From contig NZ_JONU01000007.1 of the NCBI RefSeq assembly GCF_000711985.1, forward strand, positions 434,001 to 498,000: a DNA stretch of 64,000 nt, in the 5' to 3' direction. The notes under the pieces were generated by a model, which saw only the letters and a list, made by a program, of their open reading frames with translations, was not told where the DNA came from and ran no database searches. Numbering within the stretch: the first letter of the stretch is position 1; each line of letters begins with the position of its first letter. This document shows, piece after piece, positions 27,585 through 37,052 of the stretch. A program made the position numbers and the translations under genes. The DNA comes from Rheinheimera texasensis DSM 17496 (GTDB lineage: Bacteria; Pseudomonadota; Gammaproteobacteria; Enterobacterales; Alteromonadaceae).

Positions 27585-28507
27585 CAGCTCAGTGGCCTAA
27601 AAAAGTGCGGATAGTCGAAGTCGGTCCGCGTGATGGTTTGCAGAATGAACAGGCTGTGCCGGTCGAAGCCAAAATCGCACTGGTTGAAGCCTTAGCCGAG
27701 GCCGGCCTTAGCACTATCGAAACCGGTGCTTTTGTCAGCCCGAAATGGGTGCCACAAATGGCGGATTCGGCTTTGGTATTCAGCGGCATTCAGCGCAAAG
27801 CCGGCGTCACCTACGCGGCGCTGACACCCAATTTGCAGGGTTATCAGGCCGCACGCGCCGCGGGTGCTGACGAAGTGGCGATTTTTGGCGCGGCTTCCGA
27901 GGCTTTTTCACAAAAGAACATCAACTGCTCTATTGACGAAAGCCTGGCGCGGTTTGCGCCGGTGCTGGCAGCAGCAAAGGCTGACGGTGTGCGGGTGCGC
28001 GGTTATGTGTCCTGTGTGGTCGGTTGCCCTTATCAGGGTGCCGTCGCCCCCGCCGAAGTGGCCCGCGTTGCCAAAGCGCTGCTCGACATGGGTTGTTATG
28101 AAATATCTTTGGGCGACACTATCGGCGTCGGTACCCCGGCTACAGTGCTGGCGATGCTGGATGCAGTCTTGACTGTGGTGCCGGTGGATAAAATTGCGAT
28201 ACATTTTCATGACACTTATGGCCAGGCGTTAACAAATATTTACGCCGCGCTAAGCCGCGGTATTGCAGTCATTGACAGTGCGGTCGCCGGTCTCGGTGGT
28301 TGCCCTTACGCCGCCGGCGCGTCAGGCAATGTTGCCACGGAAGATGTGGTGTATTTGCTCGATGGTCTTGGCATCGAACACGGCGTTGCGTTACAAAGCC
28401 TCGCCCGCGCCGGCTGGGCAATCACGGCGGCACTCGGGAAAGCGCCTAGTTCTAAAGTAGGATTGGCGCTAAAAGCCCAGTGCCAGCAGAATGCCGGACA
28501 GAATTAA
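27581..28507 (+). CDS. liuE: hydroxymethylglutaryl-CoA lyase
   Basis: Splits HMG-CoA into acetoacetate and acetyl-CoA, the end of leucine degradation. The 308-residue TIM-barrel protein has [11 protein letters not shown] (catalytic Arg/Asp near the N-terminus), metal-binding [10 protein letters not shown], and the flexible loop [20 protein letters not shown] with the active Cys. Start overlaps liuD. A strong stem-loop follows immediately after its stop, then scoA, whose product uses the acetoacetate. Confidence 0.96.
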   Translation: MTAQWPKKVRIVEVGPRDGLQNEQAVPVEAKIALVEALAEAGLSTIETGAFVSPKWVPQMADSALVFSGIQRKAGVTYAALTPNLQGYQAARAAGADEVAIFGAASEAFSQKNINCSIDESLARFAPVLAAAKADGVRVRGYVSCVVGCPYQGAVAPAEVARVAKALLDMGCYEISLGDTIGVGTPATVLAMLDAVLTVVPVDKIAIHFHDTYGQALTNIYAALSRGIAVIDSAVAGLGGCPYAAGASGNVATEDVVYLLDGLGIEHGVALQSLARAGWAITAALGKAPSSKVGLALKAQCQQNAGQN

Positions 28508-28535
28508 CAGCCGGTCGCATTAAAGCGACCGGCTG
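28508..28535 (+). other. 11-bp stem-loop between liuE and scoA
   Basis: CAGCCGGTCGC, loop ATTAAA and GCGACCGGCTG form a perfect 11-bp stem starting at the first base after the liuE stop. No U tract follows (AGCATGC), so it may act as a 3'-end stabiliser of the liu mRNA or a partial terminator before scoAB. Its GGTCGC/GCGACC core recurs in two terminators of this window. Confidence 0.65.
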
Positions 28536-28593
28536 AGCATGCAATCTCATCGCAGCTAAAAAGCAGCTGCCAGATAACAACAGAGGAACAGCA

Positions 28594-29295
28594 ATGGCAG
28601 GGTTTAACAAAGTCGTGCACAGCTACGACGAAGCCTTAGCAGGTCTTGCCGATGGCATGACCGTGATCGCAGGTGGCTTCGGTTTATGCGGTATTCCGGA
28701 AGGCCTGATTGGCCAAATCAAAAAAATGGGCACCCGTGATTTAACCGTGGTGTCGAATAACTGTGGTGTCGACGGCTTTGGTCTTGGCATTTTGCTGGAA
28801 GACCGGCAGATTAAAAAAATGATCGCTTCTTATGTTGGCGAAAACGCTTTGTTTGAACAGCAGTTATTGTCCGGCGAGCTGGAAGTGGAATTAACCCCTC
28901 AAGGTACGCTGGCTGAGAAAATCCGCGCCGGCGGTGCTGGTATTCCGGCCTTTTTCACCGCCACCGGTTACGGTACACCAGTCGCTGAAGGCAAAGAGAC
29001 CCGTGAAATCAATGGCCGCAATTATGTGCTGGAACCCTCTATCACCGGCGATTTTGCCATTGTGCGCGCCTGGAAAGCCGACCGTTACGGCAATCTGGTG
29101 TTCCGCCACACTGCGATGAACTTCAACCCGATGGTCGCCACTGCCGGTAAAATTACCGTGGCTGAAGTGGAAGAAATCGTCGAGCCGGGCGAGTTGTCAC
29201 CAACAGAAATTCACACCCCGGGTATTTATGTGCAGCGCGTGATCAAAGGCAACTTTGAAAAACGCATTGAACGTCGCATGGTTCGCAAAGATTAA
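28594..29295 (+). CDS. scoA: 3-oxoacid CoA-transferase subunit A
   Basis: With ScoB, moves CoA between succinyl-CoA (or another donor) and acetoacetate so that acetoacetyl-CoA can be thiolysed. The 233-residue product has [50 protein letters not shown] and [20 protein letters not shown], typical of family I CoA-transferase alpha subunits. GAGGAACAGCA precedes ATG. It is 86 nt after liuE, with a stem-loop between, and 10 nt before scoB. Confidence 0.94.
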   Translation: MAGFNKVVHSYDEALAGLADGMTVIAGGFGLCGIPEGLIGQIKKMGTRDLTVVSNNCGVDGFGLGILLEDRQIKKMIASYVGENALFEQQLLSGELEVELTPQGTLAEKIRAGGAGIPAFFTATGYGTPVAEGKETREINGRNYVLEPSITGDFAIVRAWKADRYGNLVFRHTAMNFNPMVATAGKITVAEVEEIVEPGELSPTEIHTPGIYVQRVIKGNFEKRIERRMVRKD

Positions 29296-29305
29296 GGAGA
29301 ACGGC

Positions 29306-29968
29306 ATGGCTTTATCACGTGAACAAGTGGCGATGCGCGTCGCACAAGAATTAAAAGACGGTTATTACGTTAACCTCGGCATTGGCATCCCCACCTTAGT
29401 GGCCAACTATGTGCCGGCCGGCATTGAAGTGATGCTGCAATCAGAAAACGGCTTGCTTGGCATGGGCCCTTATCCGACTGATGCAGAAGTCGACGCAGAT
29501 ATGATCAACGCCGGTAAAGAAACCGTCACTGCTATTAAAGGTGCAGCGATTTTCTCTTCCGCCGAAAGTTTTGCCATGATCCGCGGCGGTCATGTTGATT
29601 TGACGGTATTAGGCGCCTTTGAAGTTGACCAGAACGGCAATATCGCCAGCTGGATGATCCCGGGCAAACTGGTCAAAGGCATGGGCGGTGCGATGGATTT
29701 AGTCGCCGGTGCGCAGAATATCGTGGTGACGATGACGCATGCTGACAAATACGGCAGCTCTAAACTTCTCGATAACTGTACCCTGCCGCTGACCGGTGTT
29801 GGCTGCGTGAAAAAAATCGTCACTGATTTAGCAGTGTTGGAAGTAAAAGATGGTGCTTTCCACTTGCTTGAGCGGGCTCCAGGTGTTTCTGTCGAAGAAA
29901 TTCAGCAAAAAACCGCCGGTAAACTGGTGATTAACGGTGATATTCCGGAGATGGTTTTTGCCGGGTAA
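29306..29968 (+). CDS. scoB: 3-oxoacid CoA-transferase subunit B
   Basis: Catalytic subunit partner of ScoA. ATG at 29306 with AAGGAGAACGGC in front begins [19 protein letters not shown]; a 17-codon in-frame extension overlapping scoA is not credible. The 220-residue product has [15 protein letters not shown], the active-site Glu in [29 protein letters not shown] and [17 protein letters not shown] terminator follows. Confidence 0.95.
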   Translation: MALSREQVAMRVAQELKDGYYVNLGIGIPTLVANYVPAGIEVMLQSENGLLGMGPYPTDAEVDADMINAGKETVTAIKGAAIFSSAESFAMIRGGHVDLTVLGAFEVDQNGNIASWMIPGKLVKGMGGAMDLVAGAQNIVVTMTHADKYGSSKLLDNCTLPLTGVGCVKKIVTDLAVLEVKDGAFHLLERAPGVSVEEIQQKTAGKLVINGDIPEMVFAG

Positions 29969-29985
29969 GCTTTTGATCATAAAAT

Positions 29986-30014
29986 AAAAAAGGTCGCAAG
30001 CGCGACCATTTTTA
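29986..30014. terminator. bidirectional terminator after scoB
   Basis: GGTCGC (29992-29997), loop AAGC and GCGACC (30002-30007), flanked by AAAAAA on the left and ATTTTTA on the right, between convergent scoB and the bPH-domain gene. Confidence 0.88.
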
Positions 30015-30028
30015 TTTCTAATATTCTG

Positions 30029-30532
30029 TCAGTGCGCCGCAACTATCCGGCCACTTTGGCTAAACAGATTGCCACCGACCACTGCAGTCATCTCACCGGA
30101 GCGAACCAGACTGACTTCTTGTTGCGGGCCAATGAGCATCACAAAAGCCAGCTTGCGGTTTTGTAACAGATACCACCCCACCTGATAACCCGGTAAGCGG
30201 ATGCCATTTACAGCTGTTGCCGGCGCATATTCACCGAGCTTATCTTGCGGTAACACATGAATAGCACTGCTGGCCAGGCCAATGTTATCAATTTGTGCGT
30301 GATAAAAGCCGGCCTGCAGCGCCAGCCGGTTTTCTTCCAGCGTCACGCTGTTGCTGCCAATACCCCAGCTTAAAACCATATATAGCATCGTTGCGCCAAC
30401 CAAAGACCATAACGCCGGCCGCAGTGGAAAACGCCGCCACCAACAAAACAGCCAGACGGCAAACACCGGCAATAACACCACCAGACAAAACAGCAACAGA
30501 TACAGTTGCCAACCAATTTCTAAAGCGTTCAT
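30029..30532 (-). CDS. membrane protein with bacterial PH-like (bPH_5-type) domain
   Basis: The 167-residue product has two N-terminal transmembrane helices (about 9-32 and 39-60), then a roughly 100-residue extracytoplasmic or cytoplasmic beta domain. VNGIRLPGYQVGWYLLQNRKLAFVMLI is split by the characteristic RLPGYxxGW motif of a bacterial PH-like family. The function of that family is unknown. ATG at 30532. It lies downstream of the AraC-type regulator with a 118-nt gap and converges on scoB. No partner is suggested by the neighbourhood. Confidence 0.75.
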   Translation of the reverse strand: MNALEIGWQLYLLLFCLVVLLPVFAVWLFCWWRRFPLRPALWSLVGATMLYMVLSWGIGSNSVTLEENRLALQAGFYHAQIDNIGLASSAIHVLPQDKLGEYAPATAVNGIRLPGYQVGWYLLQNRKLAFVMLIGPQQEVSLVRSGEMTAVVGGNLFSQSGRIVAAH

Positions 30533-30650
30533 ATCAGCAAAATAGAGGCAGGTAAATTAACAAAATTGTATCACGCCGGAAAATTCACGCGACAATATTT
30601 AGTTATATTTACGTTTCATGCTCATTAAACGTACAAGACACAAACCCATC

Positions 30651-31631
30651 TTACTGATAGAAATGATCGCGATAAGCTTTTGGCGTCATTTGGGTGTATT
30701 GCTGAAACAACTTCCGAAACGAAGACACATCTTCATAGCCCACCTCTCGTGTCAGCTGATCCAACGGCATTAACGTGGTTTCCAGCAAATTTTTGGCTTT
30801 ATCTATGCGTAATTTCTGTAGCCACGCCATCGGTGTGTCGCCGGTCGCTGATTTAAAGCGTCGGATCAAGGTGCGTCCGCTCATCGCAAAGCGCTGCGCT
30901 AATTGCTGTAAGTCCAACGGCTCAGCCAGATGTTTACGCAGATACAGCTGTACTTCAGCGATACGGTCATCCTGATGGCTGACCATTTGCTGCACCGACA
31001 TAAAAGGCGCCTGACTATGAAACGCCGGTTCTACAAGCATAATTTTGGCCAGCTGCCGACTAAACCGGCTGCCGTCAAATTCTGTAATGAGCTGCAGACA
31101 AAGCTGTAGATACGCACTGGTTGCGCCAGCAGTAAAACAAGTGCCACTGCGACAAACAGTGGCTTCCACCTGCAATTGCACTTTGGGGAATAGATGCTGG
31201 AAATATTCGCTGAGAAACCAACACGTCGTGGCTTGCCCATCGTCAAGCAACCCGGTAGAGGCCAGTGCAAAACTGCCATTGCATCCCGCACCAATTAAGG
31301 TCCCGCTGGCCGCAAGCTTTGCAAACCATGCGCTGTGGCCTTGAAACAAAGTAGTTACCTGACTCAGTTCATCGCTCTGATGGGCATAACTGCCCGGAAT
31401 TAATAGAGCATCAATTTGCGAGGGTAAAGCACTCATGCAAGCAATCTGCAACGCATCGTCCTGATATGTTGTGCCGCCCCCCAGCCGGTAAAAACCTACC
31501 TGATAACGCTCAGTCACAGCTCCGGGTTCCAGATAACGCGCCAGTTCATTGGCAAAGCGGAACATCTCGGCCATGCCCGTCAACTGCCCTAAAGCCACGC
31601 CCGGATATATGACGATCACAATTTGCCTCAT
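30651..31631 (-). CDS. GlxA-type AraC-family transcriptional regulator with DJ-1/PfpI domain
   Basis: The 326-residue product combines an amidase-like DJ-1/PfpI domain (about 1-190), with the nucleophile-elbow-like GAGCNGSFALASTGLL, and a C-terminal AraC HTH domain (about 225-322). The latter has LDLQQLAQRFAMSGRTLIRRFK and GYEDVSSFRKLFQQYTQMTPKAYR. In this family the N-terminal domain senses amino-acid-related ligands such as glycine betaine or arginine derivatives and usually has no enzyme activity. The regulated genes are unknown; the divergent small membrane protein gene is the nearest candidate. Confidence 0.87.
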   Translation of the reverse strand: MRQIVIVIYPGVALGQLTGMAEMFRFANELARYLEPGAVTERYQVGFYRLGGGTTYQDDALQIACMSALPSQIDALLIPGSYAHQSDELSQVTTLFQGHSAWFAKLAASGTLIGAGCNGSFALASTGLLDDGQATTCWFLSEYFQHLFPKVQLQVEATVCRSGTCFTAGATSAYLQLCLQLITEFDGSRFSRQLAKIMLVEPAFHSQAPFMSVQQMVSHQDDRIAEVQLYLRKHLAEPLDLQQLAQRFAMSGRTLIRRFKSATGDTPMAWLQKLRIDKAKNLLETTLMPLDQLTREVGYEDVSSFRKLFQQYTQMTPKAYRDHFYQ

Positions 31632-31723
31632 ATGTCACTTTAAACACTAAATATGTCAATATTGCCACTATAGCGCAATTTTCAGCCAGGTTAAACTCAA
31701 TTTAAGTCAACAGGAGGTGCAAC

Positions 31724-31894
31724 ATGAAATTAGGTCTGAAACAAATCAGCTGGCTGACCTTGGGATCACAAAGCGGATTGATTTTGTGGCTGAACTGGCG
31801 CAGTGAGTTGGATGTGTTTAGTCAGCTGGTGCTGGTGCCACTGCTCTTGTTGTCGGGGTTGGCGCTGCTGAGTATGCAGCAGCGCGATGACTAA
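31724..31894 (+). CDS. small membrane protein, 56 residues
   Basis: A strong AGGAGGTG site sits 4 nt before ATG at 31724. The protein begins MKLGLKQISWLTLGSQSG, has two hydrophobic stretches (about residues 11-22 and 30-48) and ends SMQQRDD. I do not recognise a family. It is divergent from the GlxA-type regulator and convergent with the following dehydrogenase. The ribosome-binding site and the intact two-helix layout support a real gene; there is no evidence for its function. Confidence 0.68.
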   Translation: MKLGLKQISWLTLGSQSGLILWLNWRSELDVFSQLVLVPLLLLSGLALLSMQQRDD

Positions 31895-31921
31895 CCCGCT
31901 GGCCTAACGGGTTGGGGTTTT
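31893..31921 (+). terminator. weak terminator after the small membrane protein gene
   Basis: AACCCG (31893-31898), 9-nt loop and CGGGTT (31908-31913), then GGGGTTTT. The stem overlaps the small gene's stop and the 3' end of the convergent dehydrogenase, and the long loop lowers confidence. Confidence 0.35.
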
Positions 31922-32809
31922 CAGCCGGCGGATCAGGCTCGATGTATCCTGCCGGTTGCCACCCAGTGCCTGCACTTCGGCATAAAATTGGTCAACTAAT
32001 GCCGTAACCGGAAGCTGCGCACCATTGCGGCGTGCTTCGTTAAGGGTGATGCTAAGATCTTTGCGCATCCAGTCCACAGCAAAACCGAAATCAAACTGAC
32101 CGTCTACCATAGTGGCACCACGGTTTTCCATCTGCCAGGATTGGGCGGCGCCTTTAGAAATCACCTCAAGTACAGCTTTGGCATCCAAATCAGCACAGTT
32201 CGCAAAATGTAAGGCTTCGGCGAGGCCCTGCACCACACCGGCGATACAAATCTGATTCACCATTTTCGCTAGCTGGCCGCTGCCGGCCGGCCCTAACAAA
32301 CGGGCACTTTTGGCATAATGACGCAGCACAGGCTCGACTAGCTGAAAATCAGCCGCTTCGCCACCGAGCATAATGGTCAGGGCGCCGTTTTGTGCACCGG
32401 CCTGACCACCGGACACCGGCGCATCGAGAAACCCAATGCCTCGCGCGGCACAAGCGGTGGCCAGCTCACGCGCCAAATCAGCCGACGCCGTGGTATGGTC
32501 AATCAGCACACTGCCGGGTTGCATCTGCGCCAAAACGCCATCTTCACCGTACACGACGGCGCGGACATCGTCGTCGTTGCCAACACAAAGCATGACAAAC
32601 TGAGCACCCGTTGCCGCGTCGGCCGGCGTCTGACCGCTGCGCCCCTGATACTGTGCCACCCATTGGCTGGCTTTAGACGCGGTACGGTTATACACAGCGA
32701 CATCGTGACCGGCGGTTTTCAGATGACCAGCCATCGGATAGCCCATGACGCCTAATCCGACAAAAGCGATAACACAAGGCTCTGAAGCTAAAGAAGTTCT
32801 TTCTGACAT
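31904..32809 (-). CDS. NAD(P)-dependent beta-hydroxyacid dehydrogenase (HIBADH family)
   Basis: The 301-residue product has FVGLGVMGYPMAGHL (cofactor), YNRTASKA at the end of strand 2 suggesting NADPH preference (Asn-Arg rather than Asp), the substrate motif DAPVSGGQAGAQNGAL, catalytic Lys in GQLAKMVNQ, and a DWMRKDLSITL helix. It is a paralogue of mmsB in the valine operon but stands alone. Substrate candidates are tartronate semialdehyde, succinic semialdehyde or other 3-oxoacids; the sequence does not decide. Confidence 0.87.
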   Translation of the reverse strand: MSERTSLASEPCVIAFVGLGVMGYPMAGHLKTAGHDVAVYNRTASKASQWVAQYQGRSGQTPADAATGAQFVMLCVGNDDDVRAVVYGEDGVLAQMQPGSVLIDHTTASADLARELATACAARGIGFLDAPVSGGQAGAQNGALTIMLGGEAADFQLVEPVLRHYAKSARLLGPAGSGQLAKMVNQICIAGVVQGLAEALHFANCADLDAKAVLEVISKGAAQSWQMENRGATMVDGQFDFGFAVDWMRKDLSITLNEARRNGAQLPVTALVDQFYAEVQALGGNRQDTSSLIRRLKTPTR

Positions 32810-32949
32810 ACAATTGACTTAATTCTGTGACAGGCTATCTGCCACTGTACAAATTTATGCTACAAATAGCAAAATCATTCAAAAGCGCATCAGACCGGCG
32901 TTTTCGCATTGCGAAGCGTCTTCCACGCTAAGGCAAACAAGAGGAATGT

Positions 32950-33453
32950 ATGGCCAACGTCCATCACTTTAAGGTTCGCACACCACAAGGCACGTCTCTG
33001 GATTTGTCCGCTTATCGCGATAAAGTCCTGTTGATTGTTAACACGGCCAGTCGCTGTGGTTTTACTCCGCAGTATCAGGATCTGGAACATCTGTATCAGC
33101 AATATCATCAACAAGGTCTTGAGATCCTGGCATTTCCCTGCAACCAGTTTGGCGGCCAAGAGCCTGGCAATGATCAGGATATTCAGCAATTTTGCCAGCT
33201 TAACTACGGTGTCAGTTTTCCGGTGCTGGCGAAAATTCAGGTCAATGGGCCAGATGCTGATCCGCTGTTTGAGTATCTGAAAGATCAGGCACGTGGTCTG
33301 ATGAAAACCCGGGCTATTAAGTGGAACTTCACCAAATTTTTGGTGAATAAAGACGGCGTTGTAGTCAAACGCTATGCACCTCGCACTAAGCCGAACCAGT
33401 TTATTGATGCGATTGAGGCTGAGCTGGCATTGTTGCCGAAGGCAACAGCCTGA
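32950..33453 (+). CDS. glutathione/thioredoxin peroxidase (non-seleno GPx family)
   Basis: Reduces hydrogen peroxide and lipid hydroperoxides. The 167-residue product has the peroxidatic Cys36 in NTASRCGFTP, the second motif FPCNQFGGQEPG (Cys64, Gln70), and WNFTKFLV supplying Trp and Asn of the catalytic tetrad. No selenocysteine (UGA) is present, so it is the Cys form, which often uses thioredoxin. AAGAGGAATGT precedes ATG. It is 23 nt before ldhA and probably co-transcribed. Confidence 0.93.
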   Translation: MANVHHFKVRTPQGTSLDLSAYRDKVLLIVNTASRCGFTPQYQDLEHLYQQYHQQGLEILAFPCNQFGGQEPGNDQDIQQFCQLNYGVSFPVLAKIQVNGPDADPLFEYLKDQARGLMKTRAIKWNFTKFLVNKDGVVVKRYAPRTKPNQFIDAIEAELALLPKATA

Positions 33454-33476
33454 ACAAGCAAAAGAGGTAAACGCCG

Positions 33477-34478
33477 ATGACAACATTACTGCAGGTCACT
33501 GTCTACAGTACACAGCCTTATGATGCCGATTTTCTGCGTCAGGCTGCCGTCACCGGTATTCAGTGGCATTTTGTCGGCGAAGCGTTAAATCTGCAAACAG
33601 CAAGTTTGGCAGCGGGCAGTCAGGCAGTCTGTGTCTTTGTTAACGATGATCTTAGTGCGTCTGTACTTGCTGCGCTCAGGCAACAAGGCGTTGGTGCTGT
33701 CGCGTTGCGCTGTGCAGGATTTAATAATGTTGATTTAAAAGCTGCGAGTCAGCTGGGCATTCGGGTCGCCAGAGTGCCGGCCTACTCACCCGAAGCCGTC
33801 GCCGAGCATTGCGTGGCGATGATTTTATGCCTGAACCGCAAACTGCATAAAGCTTATAACCGTGTGCGAGACGATAACTTCAGCCTGCAAGGCCTGATAG
33901 GTTTTAATCTCGCCGGCAAAACTGTCGGCCTGATTGGTACCGGCCGGATAGGCGCGGCCACAGCGCGCATTCTGCATGGTTTTGGCATGCAGATTTTGTG
34001 TTATGACCCAAAGCCGCAACCTGAGCTGCTACCACCTTCGGCGCGCTATGTTGAACTTACCCAGCTCTATCACGACAGCGATATCATCAGTCTGCATTGC
34101 CCGCTGACCCCGGACAGTCATCATTTAATTAATGCCGTATCTTTAGCGCAGATGAAAAATGGCGTCATGCTGATCAACACCAGCCGCGGTGGCCTGATTG
34201 ATACCAAAGCCGTGATTGCGGCACTGAAAAACCACAAGATTGGGCTACTCGGGCTTGATGTGTATGAACAGGAAGCCGATTTGTTTTTCAAAGATTTGTC
34301 AGATCAGATGATTAGCGATGAAGTGTTCCAGCGTCTGCTGACTTTCCCCAATGTGCTGATCACCGGCCATCAGGCATTTTTGACGCAAGAAGCATTAACG
34401 CAAATCAGTCAGACCACAGTTCAAAACCTGCAGTTGCTGTGCACAGGTGCAGCCTGTAGCAACGAACTGACTAGCTAG
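33477..34478 (+). CDS. ldhA: D-lactate dehydrogenase (NAD-dependent, fermentative)
   Basis: Reduces pyruvate to D-lactate. The 333-residue D-2-hydroxyacid dehydrogenase has RCAGFNNVDL with the substrate-binding Arg, the NAD motif GLIGTGRIGAATARIL (about 148-163), NTSRGGLIDTKAVI, a conserved Glu in VYEQEADLFF, and catalytic His in TGHQAFLT. An AGAGG site precedes ATG at 33477. It follows the peroxidase gene and ends in a strong terminator. Confidence 0.93.
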   Translation: MTTLLQVTVYSTQPYDADFLRQAAVTGIQWHFVGEALNLQTASLAAGSQAVCVFVNDDLSASVLAALRQQGVGAVALRCAGFNNVDLKAASQLGIRVARVPAYSPEAVAEHCVAMILCLNRKLHKAYNRVRDDNFSLQGLIGFNLAGKTVGLIGTGRIGAATARILHGFGMQILCYDPKPQPELLPPSARYVELTQLYHDSDIISLHCPLTPDSHHLINAVSLAQMKNGVMLINTSRGGLIDTKAVIAALKNHKIGLLGLDVYEQEADLFFKDLSDQMISDEVFQRLLTFPNVLITGHQAFLTQEALTQISQTTVQNLQLLCTGAACSNELTS

Positions 34479-34501
34479 AGCTAGTGCTTTTTCCAGATAG
34501 C

Positions 34502-34527
34502 AAAAAGGTCGCCACAGCGACCTTTTT
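34502..34527. terminator. bidirectional terminator between ldhA and the peptidase gene
   Basis: AAAAAGGTCGC, loop CACA and GCGACCTTTTT form a perfect 11-bp stem whose A/T ends give a U tract in both directions, serving ldhA and the convergent DPP IV gene. Confidence 0.93.
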
Positions 34528-34547
34528 TCTACATGCGAACCCGAAGC

Positions 34548-36761
34548 TTAGTCTTTTAAATTCCGGTTAAAGAAATCCGTGATGGTTTGATGCAGATGCG
34601 TTTGCACCGGTTGACCAAACATCGCGTGTTTACTGCCAGGATAGGTCATCATCTCAAAAGGCTTGCCCTGGCTTTGCAGCGCAGAAAACAACTTGGTGCT
34701 ATGGGTAAACAACACGTTGTCGTCAGCCATGCCGTGATAGATCATCAGCTTACCTTTTAAGCCACCGATGTAAGGAAACACTGAACTGGCTTCATAGCCA
34801 GCGGCATTTTTTGCCGGATGGCCCAAATACCGCTCAGTGTAGTGACTGTCATACAAAGCCCAGTCTGTGACAGGCGCACCGGAAACACCGGCAGCGAAAT
34901 AATCACCGGCACGCAGCATCGCCATGATAGTCATATAACCGCCATAACTATGACCGTAGATACCGATGCGCTTGGCATCAACAAAATCTAGTGACCGCAA
35001 ATAATCGACACCGGTTTTCTGATCTGTCAGCTCCACTTCAGCCAGCTTGCCAAAAATCGGATCTTCAAACGCCTTGCCGCGGTTTTCTGAACCCCGGTTG
35101 TCCAACTGGAACACCAGGTAACCCTGCTGTACCAAATATTGGAAATACAAATCTTTGCTGCTCCAGCTATTGGTTACACGCTGCGCGCCCGGGCCACCGT
35201 AAACACCAACTATCACAGGGTATTTTTTCCCCGGCACCAGCGTTTCGGGCTTAAACAAACGGTAGTGCAATATCTGACCATCTTTGGCCTTGAGCGTACC
35301 AAATTGTGGCGTCACCAATTCCTTGGCATAAGGCGTCAGCGGATGTTTTTCATCAAGCGCATTGGCTGCCAGTACAGTCACCGTCTGGCCTTGAGCATTT
35401 TTCAGCGATACCGTTGGCAGTGTTACCACAGCAGAGGCCGTATCAATAAAACCACTGCCATTTTTAGCGACGACAACCTGATGGTTATAACCCGGCTCGG
35501 TGAGCCGGACTATCTCGCCGCCCTGCACCGGCACCTTGTACAGATGGCTCTCCAGCGGCGTATCTTTGCGGCCCGTGAAATAAATCACCCCGGCTTTTTC
35601 ATCGACACTTTCCAGATGATTGACAATCCAGTTACCGGACGTCAGCTGTTTCGGCGCGCCGCCTTGCAGGGAATACAGATACAAATGCTTAAAGCCGTCG
35701 CGTTCTGACGCCCAGATAAACGACTGTTTGTCGCTGAGGAAATGCAAGTCGTCATGCAGATTGACCCAGGTTTTACTGGTTTCAGTCAGTAAAGTTTTTT
35801 GCTGCCCGGTCGCCAAATCCGCAAGTCTCAGTTCCAACAACTGCTGGTCGCGGCTTTGCCATTGATAAGTCAGTAAATTTGGGTTTTCTGTCCATTCTAC
35901 CCGCGGCAGATAGATGTCTTGTTCTTTGCCGAGATCCAGCCAGGACAACGCATTACCGCCAACTCCGACGACACCGAGTTTAATTTTCACATTGGCTTTA
36001 CCGGCAAAGGGGTACCGTTGGTTGTAAAGTTTAATTTCATCAGCGTAAATTTCGTTCCGCACAGCTTCCGGTACTGATGACTCGTCAAACTGGGTAAAGG
36101 CAATTTTGCTGTCATCCGGCGCCCACCAATAACCGGTCATCCGGCCCATTTCTTCCTGCGCGACAAACTCTGCCATGCCGTTACGCACAGTGCCTTTGCC
36201 ATCCGACGTCAGCTGGGTTTCTTTGCCTGATTTCAGGTCGATGACATAAATATTTTGTTCGCGGACAAAGGACACGTACCGCCCGGTTGGGGATATTTGT
36301 GCGTCGGTTTCAAAAGCTTCAGTCTCCGTCAGCTTGCGTGCTTTTTGGGTGCTGAGCTGGTAGTGATACAAATCGCCGTTCAGTGGGAACAACAACGCCT
36401 TGCCGTCTTTCGACCACTGATAACTGACAATACCGCTGGCAAACAGCCGCAAGCGTTCACGACGGGCTTTTTCCTCATCCGACAGGATTTCTTCGCCGCT
36501 AAACAGCGTATCGGAATCCACCAGCAGACTATGCCGGCCTGTAGCCAGTTCGTATTGCCAGAGATCCAGCCGGTTGGCGTCTTTGGCCTTGCCTTTGAGG
36601 TAAGTAATTCGTTTGCCGTCCGGCGCGTAACTCAGCGATTTGGGCGCTGTACCGCTTAAAGCAGGCTCTGCAAACAAACGTGGTAAATCAAGAGTTTGCG
36701 CCGATGCTTGCGCCAGGATACCGGCACCGAGGATGACGCCGGACAGAATAGTTTTTTTCAT
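34548..36761 (-). CDS. dipeptidyl peptidase IV, S9 family, exported
   Basis: Removes N-terminal X-Pro dipeptides from peptides, probably in the periplasm. ATG at 36761 gives a clean signal peptide (MKKTILSGVILGAGILAQASA) ending AQA/SA; an upstream in-frame ATG at 36794 would bury it. The N-terminal beta-propeller (about 40-500) includes AQEEMGRMTGYWW, whose Glu pair is the DPP IV substrate-N-terminus anchor. The catalytic domain has GHSYGGYMT (Ser605), MADDNVLF (Asp) and SKHAMFG (His). It is divergent from the TonB receptor gene; the two may form a peptide-use pair. Confidence 0.95.
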   Translation of the reverse strand: MKKTILSGVILGAGILAQASAQTLDLPRLFAEPALSGTAPKSLSYAPDGKRITYLKGKAKDANRLDLWQYELATGRHSLLVDSDTLFSGEEILSDEEKARRERLRLFASGIVSYQWSKDGKALLFPLNGDLYHYQLSTQKARKLTETEAFETDAQISPTGRYVSFVREQNIYVIDLKSGKETQLTSDGKGTVRNGMAEFVAQEEMGRMTGYWWAPDDSKIAFTQFDESSVPEAVRNEIYADEIKLYNQRYPFAGKANVKIKLGVVGVGGNALSWLDLGKEQDIYLPRVEWTENPNLLTYQWQSRDQQLLELRLADLATGQQKTLLTETSKTWVNLHDDLHFLSDKQSFIWASERDGFKHLYLYSLQGGAPKQLTSGNWIVNHLESVDEKAGVIYFTGRKDTPLESHLYKVPVQGGEIVRLTEPGYNHQVVVAKNGSGFIDTASAVVTLPTVSLKNAQGQTVTVLAANALDEKHPLTPYAKELVTPQFGTLKAKDGQILHYRLFKPETLVPGKKYPVIVGVYGGPGAQRVTNSWSSKDLYFQYLVQQGYLVFQLDNRGSENRGKAFEDPIFGKLAEVELTDQKTGVDYLRSLDFVDAKRIGIYGHSYGGYMTIMAMLRAGDYFAAGVSGAPVTDWALYDSHYTERYLGHPAKNAAGYEASSVFPYIGGLKGKLMIYHGMADDNVLFTHSTKLFSALQSQGKPFEMMTYPGSKHAMFGQPVQTHLHQTITDFFNRNLKD

Positions 36762-37052
36762 GGATAGTCCGAAAAAGGGAGTCAGAAACTGCATCTAACT
36801 GTACTGGCAAGTTTTTTTCAAGCGCAAAAGCGTCGGTTGACGGCCCTGTCCGACCAGCGGCAATCCACGTCGCAACTGAGATGCCCCTATTTCAGGAACT
36901 AAAAGCAGACAAATTTTGCAAACATTTTGAGACAGAACAACAAATTCAGCCGTTGGACAAATGAACTTAATTGCAATAAGTTAATCGTGCGCGCCAAAAA
37001 ATAAAAAAAGTGCCGCAGTATATCCAGGATAAACATAATAAAAGGCAACCCA
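36762..37052. other. divergent regulatory region between DPP IV and TonB receptor genes
   Basis: This 291-nt stretch holds no gene. A rightward candidate promoter is TTGGAC (36954-36959), about 18 nt, then TAAGTT. An A/T-rich tract with an AGGATAAACATAATAAAAGG leader precedes the receptor ATG. I see no convincing operator repeat. Confidence 0.35.

Noticed and set aside
32840..32949. Selenocysteine form of the glutathione peroxidase with a SECIS element
   Set aside because: The active-site codon is an ordinary Cys codon; there is no in-frame UGA.
35139..35708. 189-codon plus-strand frame opposite the DPP IV gene
   Set aside because: Lies fully inside a strongly supported peptidase gene and has no conserved motif.
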